Below are positions 1 through 5,764 of a DNA stretch of 11,524 nucleotides, piece by piece (within the stretch, counting starts at the first letter, position 1; the number at the start of each line of letters is the position of its first letter). The stretch lies in the NCBI GenBank assembly GCA_027451605.1, contig DAIDJA010000024.1, positions 1 through 11,524 on the forward strand, given 5' to 3'. Source of the DNA: Acidimicrobiales bacterium (GTDB lineage Bacteria; Actinomycetota; Acidimicrobiia; Acidimicrobiales; JABEUL01). The notes beneath the pieces are model-generated. The model had not been told where the DNA came from, made no database searches, and saw only the letters and a list, made by a program, of their open reading frames with translations. The position numbers and the translations under genes were made by a program.

Positions 1-1
1 A

Positions 2-1540
2 TTTTATTTGGCATGTATTTGCGCTTGGGCTGCTGGAATCAAACTTGTTAAAGGTAATATTTCCAAGCAAGCACTAATGAATATACTCACGGCTGGTGCT
101 ATTTTTAATTCACTGTTTTCAGTGCTTCAAATGGAATTTTCAATACATAATGTTGCTTATAACGGGTTGCTTCAAACAGGTGACTTTGCAGCGTCGGGCA
201 TTTTCGGTAATCCTGTCTACTTTGCCCAATTTATTACTGCTGTACTTGTAATGAATCTTTTTAGAAATGATATATCCATTCGTGCTCGAGGAATTATAGC
301 GATATTTTTAGGGTTTGGAATAGAATTATCCGGAGATAGAATGGCAGTTGTAATTGTTGTTTTAGCGGGTATAATTGTAATGTTCAAAAAGCCGTTTAAG
401 TTTTCGTTGCAAATGGGCATTTCAATTATTTCTGGATATCTAGTTGGATTTGGGGTCGATCGATATTTTCAAAATTCGCCACTGAAATATCAGCTTTCAA
501 CAAGCTCATTAGGTACAGGATTTTCTGCCAGGTTTGTTTTATGGAAGCTGGTTTCGCATCGGATTATAAGCAGCCCGTTTTTTGGAAAGGGACCCGAATC
601 GACTCTGCGAGAAACGCTACCATTTTATACCTCCATAATCGCAAAACAGCTTAATATCACGAACGGATTATATGGAGATTCACATAATTTTATATTAGAG
701 TTATTGTTATCAGTTGGAATTGTGGGTTTTATACCTCTGGCGATATTTTTCATACGCCAAATTAAACTATCCAGAGGTCCGCTTGCATATTTTGTTGTTG
801 CGTCAATTCCCTTTGCCTTGATTGAACCTCTGAACATAATGGTAGACTTGGCAATAATGGTGTCTTTAGGCGCATCCACTGTTATTCTCGGCAAAGATGA
901 GAGCGTGAATAATAATGTTCACGCAGATCAGGTGGAGCTGTCAGACTTATCTGCTTCAGCGGAATCGAGAAATGTAAAGTCGGTATTAAATATTGCTTCC
1001 GGATTACTTTTATTTTTAGCATTAATATGTTCGGTCTTATTGGTGGCAGACGACGCTTATTATGCTGAAGCTCCAAATACTTATTTTCATATAAAAGTTG
1101 TAAATCAAATTCCTACTTTAGATTTCACTGTGCTTAACTATGCAATAAGTCTCATGCCAATTTATGCCAGATATTATTATGAATATGGAAAAGCTTACGG
1201 AGTGCTGGCGGGTCTGGCCGACAAAAGGAGCATCGCAATAATTCTTGCCAAAAAAGGCGAACCTTATATAAAGCAAGCACAGGTAATGTCGCCTTATAAC
1301 CCGAGATATTCAGACATGATGGCACAGCTGCAAATTATTTCTGGGGACAATCGTAGCGCATTATCGAGTTATGAGCTTTCACTGCGAAATGACCCTTTTG
1401 ACTCGTTGGCAGCAAGCGAATCCTGTTATCTGGGATATGAATTGAAAAGCATTAATTATAAATCATTGTGTGACCATATGATAGTTGTGACCCCGGGACA
1501 AAAGATGCCCTGGGTAGTAAAGCCCAGACACTTATACTAA
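2..1540 (+). CDS. O-antigen ligase/polymerase-like membrane protein with C-terminal TPR-like region (5' end outside window)
   Basis: Reading is open to the left edge (codons start at base 2), so the true start lies outside the window; 512 residues are visible. Numbering below counts the TTG at base 8 as residue 1. Hydrophobic segments lie near residues 22-42, 66-84, 93-125, 135-152, 229-250, 257-295 and 325-347. Family-like motifs are GIFGNP (65-69 area), SGDRM (108-112), R..LW near 175-179, GKGPE (193-197) and GDSHN (223-227) followed by a G..G..P helix. This is the Wzy_C/O-antigen ligase pattern, in which the large loop with the conserved His acts outside the membrane in joining or polymerising lipid-linked glycans. 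After the last helix, residues 380-470 look like TPR-type helical pairs ('PYNPRYSDMMAQL', then 'ALSSYELSLRNDP'), as in many glycan ligases of this class. Substrate cannot be told. It converges with the next gene over 15 bases. Family call is firm; ligase versus polymerase is not. Confidence 0.8.
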   Translation, partial: FYLACICAWAAGIKLVKGNISKQALMNILTAGAIFNSLFSVLQMEFSIHNVAYNGLLQTGDFAASGIFGNPVYFAQFITAVLVMNLFRNDISIRARGIIAIFLGFGIELSGDRMAVVIVVLAGIIVMFKKPFKFSLQMGISIISGYLVGFGVDRYFQNSPLKYQLSTSSLGTGFSARFVLWKLVSHRIISSPFFGKGPESTLRETLPFYTSIIAKQLNITNGLYGDSHNFILELLLSVGIVGFIPLAIFFIRQIKLSRGPLAYFVVASIPFALIEPLNIMVDLAIMVSLGASTVILGKDESVNNNVHADQVELSDLSASAESRNVKSVLNIASGLLLFLALICSVLLVADDAYYAEAPNTYFHIKVVNQIPTLDFTVLNYAISLMPIYARYYYEYGKAYGVLAGLADKRSIAIILAKKGEPYIKQAQVMSPYNPRYSDMMAQLQIISGDNRSALSSYELSLRNDPFDSLAASESCYLGYELKSINYKSLCDHMIVVTPGQKMPWVVKPRHLY

Positions 1541-1555
1541 TTCAGGTATAGGTAT

Positions 1556-3220
1556 TTATGAACCTGACGGTGAAATAGAAGCCCAATTGCCGGTTGAAGG
1601 CTGAGTTAATCCAGTTGGACCCTGACCAAATAGGTAAAGCATATTTTTTACCATAGTTCTGACCGGGGTTGTCGGGCAGCTTGAAATAGAACATAGTCCC
1701 ATTGAGTAGATAAAGTTTGTGGTTCCTGTGTCAATAACTCCGGAATTCGATGACTTATTAGTGTAATAGGTAAAATCAGAATAAGTGTTTCCGTTCCATT
1801 TCCCTTGATTGGTATATACGCTCGTCAAAGAAATAGGAGAATGGGCTAATATATCGATATTCGACGGTGCACCGGTATTTGGAATGAAGTGATCAAAATC
1901 CGTCTGTATAACATTTGGCACCTGCTGGTTCATTTTAAGGCCCGTTCCTTTATACAACCATGAGGCTGGATCAGTTACTACCAATGGAAAAACTCCTTTA
2001 CCCAATATTACGTAACCCGAGTAGACCTGACCTGTAAGCGGAACTTCTGACCAACTTGTAGGCGGTGAGCTAAAAGTATTTCCTGTTACATTAAGTGGAT
2101 TTGATCCGTTATTTAAGGGATCTTCTGAAGAATTTCTGTAATCGACTTCCTGTCTGTCTGGTCCGAAGGCGGACGATTCAAGTCTTGAATGCCTTAAAAC
2201 AGCAGCCGCCCCGAAAAAAATTACATTAACACCTTTGGTTATGGCATTTTGAACACCCTGTCTTTCCGAAGTTGTCCAAGTTTCGTCGTGTCCTAAAGAA
2301 AGAATTGCCCTATGGTTTAATGCTAGATTCGGGAAGTCATTTAATGTTATATCAGAGATATATGCGACATCCAATCCGTGCTTTTCCATGTACTGAACCA
2401 GGGGGTATTCGTTTTCCAAAAAGTCTGAAGCTCCGTTGCCCTGGGAAAAGGGTCTATCAAAAGACACTACCCTTGCTCGGTTGCAGGGCGGATAGGATCC
2501 GGAATTTAAGATACATGGACCTTTGCCGGTATAGTATGAGTATCCACCGTAGGTATTCCAACCTTCTTCGGTTAAAGATCGAGCTACTACCGCATAAGCA
2601 GCGTGGCTGTTCGGATTCCAAATTATTAGCGGAATATATGACTGTTGCCCGGTACTTGCCGTTAATTTAATCAGATAATCTCCCTGCATATAATTTGGAG
2701 AAACTTTTAATTCGAAAGGGTCTGTCCAGTTTGTACAGGAGACCATGTTAACTGAAGTATCCAGCGGACAGGTCGGTTGCAGCGTGCCATTTATCTCACC
2801 GCTACTAAAAACTTCACGTGCGCCAAACCCCTGATAGTATCCCATCCTGTACATAACTAGTGAGTAGGTAGGAGCCGTTGTTGAGATAAAGAGTCCGACT
2901 GTCTGTCCGGCTTGGGCATAAGTCAGATTGGCAAAGCCTTCAACGTAATTTGATTGAGAATTGGGATTGGTTATTTGCCAGTTTGAAGTACCCTTGAGGG
3001 AATTTTCGTAAATTATTTTGGCTGATTCGATTCCAAAGCTACTTAGAAAGGTGGCGGCAAACTTCGATCTTACAACAACTGTCGATTTTGTTCCCCTCCG
3101 GCCTGCTTGGGTTGTGGTAGATTTACTCGCAGAAGGACTGGTCAAGAAATATGCTAAACCGCCGGCGATAATTAAAAGGACCAGAGCGAAGGAAATGGCG
3201 AGCAATTTTTTAGGATTCAT
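1556..3220 (-). CDS. Membrane-anchored N,N-dimethylformamidase large-subunit-like protein
   Basis: 554 residues from the ATG at 3220. The frame is open upstream to a TTG at 3298, but I chose 3220 because it places a classic signal anchor at the N-terminus (MNPKK, then hydrophobic 6-27) and because a TATAAT box lies inside the longer version. A Ser/Thr-rich linker follows (28-50). The body matches the large (beta) subunit-like family of N,N-dimethylformamidase: YRMGYYQGFGAR (124-135), W221-N-T-Y-G-G, VVSFDRP (251-257), a Rossmann-like stretch around 275-312 ending LGHDETW (309-315), and VNVIFFGAAA (331-340). In true dimethylformamidase a mononuclear iron is held by Tyr and Glu side chains; Tyr224 and Glu313 are candidates here, which is inference. 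Paired cysteines (151/162, 236/246, 510/515) suggest disulfides and an extracytoplasmic location. No small-subunit gene is next to it, so amidase activity on dimethylformamide should not be assumed. These proteins are common in actinobacteria, usually with unknown substrate. Confidence 0.8.
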   Translation of the reverse strand: MNPKKLLAISFALVLLIIAGGLAYFLTSPSASKSTTTQAGRRGTKSTVVVRSKFAATFLSSFGIESAKIIYENSLKGTSNWQITNPNSQSNYVEGFANLTYAQAGQTVGLFISTTAPTYSLVMYRMGYYQGFGAREVFSSGEINGTLQPTCPLDTSVNMVSCTNWTDPFELKVSPNYMQGDYLIKLTASTGQQSYIPLIIWNPNSHAAYAVVARSLTEEGWNTYGGYSYYTGKGPCILNSGSYPPCNRARVVSFDRPFSQGNGASDFLENEYPLVQYMEKHGLDVAYISDITLNDFPNLALNHRAILSLGHDETWTTSERQGVQNAITKGVNVIFFGAAAVLRHSRLESSAFGPDRQEVDYRNSSEDPLNNGSNPLNVTGNTFSSPPTSWSEVPLTGQVYSGYVILGKGVFPLVVTDPASWLYKGTGLKMNQQVPNVIQTDFDHFIPNTGAPSNIDILAHSPISLTSVYTNQGKWNGNTYSDFTYYTNKSSNSGVIDTGTTNFIYSMGLCSISSCPTTPVRTMVKNMLYLFGQGPTGLTQPSTGNWASISPSGS

Positions 3221-3280
3221 TGGATTAATTGTAGAGACTTTAATAGAAATTATGAGTAGGTAAATTTTGTAGCAAGTTAT

Positions 3281-3286
3281 ATTATA
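3281..3286 (-). promoter_or_regulatory. Candidate -10 box (TATAAT) for the dimethylformamidase-like gene
   Basis: On the minus strand this is a perfect TATAAT, about 60 bases upstream of the ATG at 3220, giving a predicted leader of roughly 50 bases. The hexamer at suitable spacing upstream (minus strand TGTTAT, 3303-3308) is a poor -35, so the promoter may need an activator or an alternative contact. In AT-rich DNA a TATAAT can occur by chance. Confidence 0.4.
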
Positions 3287-3308
3287 CATAGAATCCAATT
3301 CGATAACA

Positions 3309-3374
3309 TGTCGCTAAAAGGGGATTTAAAAATCTTTTTTATTTCAGAGGTAATTGTTGAAAGTATTAGCGACA
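3309..3374. repeat. 9-bp perfect inverted repeat flanking 48 bp in the divergent intergenic region
   Basis: TGTCGCTAA at 3309-3317 is matched exactly by its reverse complement TTAGCGACA at 3366-3374. The arms lie between the divergent starts at 3220 and 3410. The left arm sits just upstream of the -35 position of the candidate minus-strand promoter, and the right arm directly abuts a second palindrome. It may be a pair of operator half-sites bound by a looping or dimeric regulator. No regulator gene is visible in the window. I found no convincing plus-strand promoter in this stretch. Confidence 0.4.
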
Positions 3375-3399
3375 CTAAATCTCAAAGTCTTTGATTTAG
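3375..3399. promoter_or_regulatory. Imperfect palindrome just upstream of the ABC1 kinase start
   Basis: CTAAAT (3375-3380) pairs with ATTTAG (3394-3399), and CAAAG (3383-3387) pairs with CTTTG (3389-3393). There is a 2-base bulge on the left (3381-3382) and a single central T. Eleven base pairs end 10 bases before the ATG at 3410. It could be an operator, or a leader hairpin masking the start codon region. It is AT-rich and has no T-run consistent with a terminator. Confidence 0.4.
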
Positions 3400-3409
3400 A
3401 CTGGATAAT

Positions 3410-4894
3410 ATGCCAAAAATAGCTAAGTGGAATTTATCAATAAAATTCTTTGTTTTCGGATTATTGGGTATTTTTGGATTCTTAATTGTTCGAAAATTTA
3501 TCATTGATATTTGTAAATCCAAGCGCTTTAAATCAAAAAAATTTCAGATAATGCGAGGGAAGGATAGTTTCTTATTGCTTATCAGGAGTTTTGCTCGCAC
3601 GACAATCGTTTTCGCCTCAAAGATATTTGTCGGAAAAGCCCGATCTAAGGAAATTGAGCAGGAGATTTTAATCAGGAATACCGAAGATGTGGTGGCTACA
3701 TTGGGAAATATGAAAGGTGCCTTAATGAAATTGGGACAGCTTGCATCTTTCATCGATGACGGACTGCCCGACAGTGTGCGGGATACGTTAAAGCAACTTC
3801 AAACTCAAGCACCGCCAATGTCCTATGCGCTCGTCGAACAGATATTTTTGGATCAATTTGGAAAGCCTCCCCAAAAAGTTTTTAAAAAATTCGACAAGAT
3901 ACCGGTCGCTGCCGCTTCAATAGGTCAGGTGCATAGAGCCATAACTTTCGATAACATTGATGTAGCAGTTAAGGTGCAATATCCTAATATTGCTGCCACC
4001 ATAGAAGCGGATTTGGCAAATATTGATTTAACGACTATGCTTGCACCGCTGTTGTGGAAGGGTTTAGATCTGAAAGGACTTGTCGACGAACTCAAAATCA
4101 GGCTTTTAGAAGAAGTAGATTATTCAAACGAAGCTAAAAATCAGCAGATGTTTTATGAGTTTTATAAAAAACATCCTTTTATTCGGATTCCTAAAGTATT
4201 GTTTGAATATTCTACACCTAATATATTGGTCAGTGAATTTATAGATGGAAGTAGTTTTGATGAACTCCTAACTTGGTCCGCTCAAGAAAGAAATATGGCT
4301 GCTGAAACAATTTACAGATTTTCGTTTCGTAGTATTTACCGTCTAAAAGCATTTAACGGAGATCCTCATCCCGGTAATTATTTATTTCATGGTAACGGTA
4401 AAGTCACATTTTTAGATTTTGGGTTGGTAAAGCTTTTTGGCGACAGCGACTTGAAACTGTTGACTGATATTTGGAAATATGCTCTTTTTGAACACAATGC
4501 CGAAAGGCTTAGAATTGCCGTGGAAGATGCGGGATTCTTAATGAAAAATGCTCCGGTAGAAACAGAGGAGCTGCTTGAATTTATGGACGTATTTGTTGCC
4601 TTGGTTGCAAAGGATGAAGTTCTGGAAGTGACGTCGGAGTATGCATCTGAAATTGCTCGCAGAGTTTTGTTTGGTCGTGCCAGCCATAAGGAAGTTGTGA
4701 AATATGCCAATATTCCTCCGGCATACGCAATTCTTCAACGAATTAATTTGGGTTTAATTGCTTTACTTGGATCTTTAAATGCCAGCTGTAACTGGAGAAG
4801 TATTTCAGAAGAAATGTGGCCCGAAGTTAACGGAGATCCTAAGACCGCCTTGGGAGAGCTGGAACACAGCTGGTTGGCTTCGATTTCAAATTAG
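3410..4894 (+). CDS. ABC1/UbiB/AarF-family atypical protein kinase-like ATPase
   Basis: 494 residues. The ABC1 (ADCK/UbiB) signature is complete: KLGQ at 107-110 (KxGQ motif), the Ala-rich nucleotide loop AAASIGQVH at 167-175, VAVK with Lys188, the E-V-D-Y-x-x-E-A-x-N segment at 235-244, catalytic-loop GDPHPGN at 317-323 (Asp318, Asn323) and LDFG at 335-338 (metal-binding Asp336). Family members are atypical kinases/ATPases, best known for supporting ubiquinone synthesis or lipid homeostasis; the substrate here is unknown. A hydrophobic helix at about 12-28 precedes the kinase core, so the protein is probably N-terminally membrane-anchored. A second ATG (residue 48) would remove this helix. 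The start has no Shine-Dalgarno sequence, and a palindrome ends 10 bases upstream. Actinobacteria often carry an ABC1 gene close to UPF0182 and PDZ-S16 genes, as here. The stop overlaps that of the convergent hydrolase. Confidence 0.9.
   Translation: MPKIAKWNLSIKFFVFGLLGIFGFLIVRKFIIDICKSKRFKSKKFQIMRGKDSFLLLIRSFARTTIVFASKIFVGKARSKEIEQEILIRNTEDVVATLGNMKGALMKLGQLASFIDDGLPDSVRDTLKQLQTQAPPMSYALVEQIFLDQFGKPPQKVFKKFDKIPVAAASIGQVHRAITFDNIDVAVKVQYPNIAATIEADLANIDLTTMLAPLLWKGLDLKGLVDELKIRLLEEVDYSNEAKNQQMFYEFYKKHPFIRIPKVLFEYSTPNILVSEFIDGSSFDELLTWSAQERNMAAETIYRFSFRSIYRLKAFNGDPHPGNYLFHGNGKVTFLDFGLVKLFGDSDLKLLTDIWKYALFEHNAERLRIAVEDAGFLMKNAPVETEELLEFMDVFVALVAKDEVLEVTSEYASEIARRVLFGRASHKEVVKYANIPPAYAILQRINLGLIALLGSLNASCNWRSISEEMWPEVNGDPKTALGELEHSWLASISN
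4891..4894. other. Convergent stop-codon overlap (TTAG)
   Basis: The four bases TTAG hold both stops: TAG for the plus-strand ABC1 gene (4892-4894) and, on the other strand, TAA for the hydrolase (4891-4893). There is no intergenic space and no hairpin with T-run on either side, so transcription of each gene probably runs into the other. Confidence 0.9.
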
Positions 4895-5751
4895 TCTTTT
4901 AAAGTTTTGCAAGTAAAAATTCCGTTTTCAAATTCATTTTTGATGAGTTCAGATATGGTATCTGGAATTTGGGCGTGTAGATCATGAACGGCGTTTTCAA
5001 ACCATAGAGTCTTATAGTGTTTTAGGGAACCCTCAAGATTACTTACCTGCTCAAGTTTTTCAGGTGTTTTGGATCCTGCGACAACCAATAAGATCGGTTC
5101 CTTTATTCTTTTAGCTTTTAATACGGGATCGTCTTCATATAGGTTTTCGAGGATCCGCATATGATTTTCAAAGCTTAGATTGGGGGTCACAAATCCGTTA
5201 TCATCAATTGAAAAGTTCATTAGAGAGCCCTTGATTGAAACCTTCGGCCAGTCGGGATGCATCTCTCTGAAGCCTTTTTCGAGGTTTCTTATCGTCAGGT
5301 TTTGGAATTTGGGCGGCGCCAAAGCAGTCTTTGCATCTTTTATCGAGGTGAAACTGGCCTTGAGACAGATCCAACCACCGTCAATCAGCATGCCCCCTAA
5401 AACGTTTTCTCCATATCGGCTTATATAGTCAATTACTACATTTCCTCCCCAAGACTGACCTACCAATAGCGGTTTTTTTAACTTAAAATGGTCAAATACT
5501 GAAGCAATATCTCTTGAAATTGTAAGGTAGTCATAGCCTGAAATGGGCTTATCTGACATCCCGTGCCCTCTCAGATCAATGCTATAAGTATCATAACCCA
5601 TGGAGTGTAGATTTTCACACATTGCCAAATACAATCCTGAGTTTGAAGCCAATCCATGAATAAGCAGAATCTGATTTCCGTTCTCGGGATATCGGTTTAC
5701 CGAAAGTTTAATCCCATCAGAAGTTTTAACCCAAAAATGTTCGAACTCCAT
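4891..5751 (-). CDS. Alpha/beta hydrolase-fold protein
   Basis: 286 residues from the ATG at 5751, which opens 13 bases after the UPF0182 stop. A longer in-frame version to 5889 would overlap the UPF0182 low-complexity 3' end and adds only a non-conserved leader, so I rejected it. Visible fold marks: LLIHG (29-33, oxyanion region), DLRGHGMSD (59-67), nucleophile elbow VGQSWGGN with Ser100, and a late AVHDLH segment with the catalytic His256. The usual acid Asp after strand 7 is not seen: VVAGSKTP (223-230) has no Asp at the expected place, so the acid may come from another strand (for example Asp124 in LIDGG) or activity may be altered. No signal peptide, so probably cytoplasmic. Substrate unknown; lipases, esterases, epoxide hydrolases and C-C hydrolases share this pattern. 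It is the last gene of the minus-strand run. Confidence 0.85.
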   Translation of the reverse strand: MEFEHFWVKTSDGIKLSVNRYPENGNQILLIHGLASNSGLYLAMCENLHSMGYDTYSIDLRGHGMSDKPISGYDYLTISRDIASVFDHFKLKKPLLVGQSWGGNVVIDYISRYGENVLGGMLIDGGWICLKASFTSIKDAKTALAPPKFQNLTIRNLEKGFREMHPDWPKVSIKGSLMNFSIDDNGFVTPNLSFENHMRILENLYEDDPVLKAKRIKEPILLVVAGSKTPEKLEQVSNLEGSLKHYKTLWFENAVHDLHAQIPDTISELIKNEFENGIFTCKTLKD

Positions 5752-5764
5752 CGCAAGGCACGGG

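Noticed and set aside
1488..1530. GC-rich inverted repeats near the end of the glycan ligase-like gene (CTGGG 1510-1514 / CCCAG 1523-1527) as a terminator for the convergent pair
   Set aside because: Stem is only 5-6 bp, lies inside the coding sequence, and has no T-run on either strand.
3221..3298. Longer start (TTG at 3298 or ATG at 3289) for the dimethylformamidase-like protein
   Set aside because: It would put extra hydrophobic sequence before a textbook signal anchor and would place the TATAAT box inside the gene.
3319..3345. GATTTAAAAATC followed by T-rich sequence as a terminator
   Set aside because: Stem is at most 4-5 AT-rich pairs with a very small loop, and no gene ends just before it.
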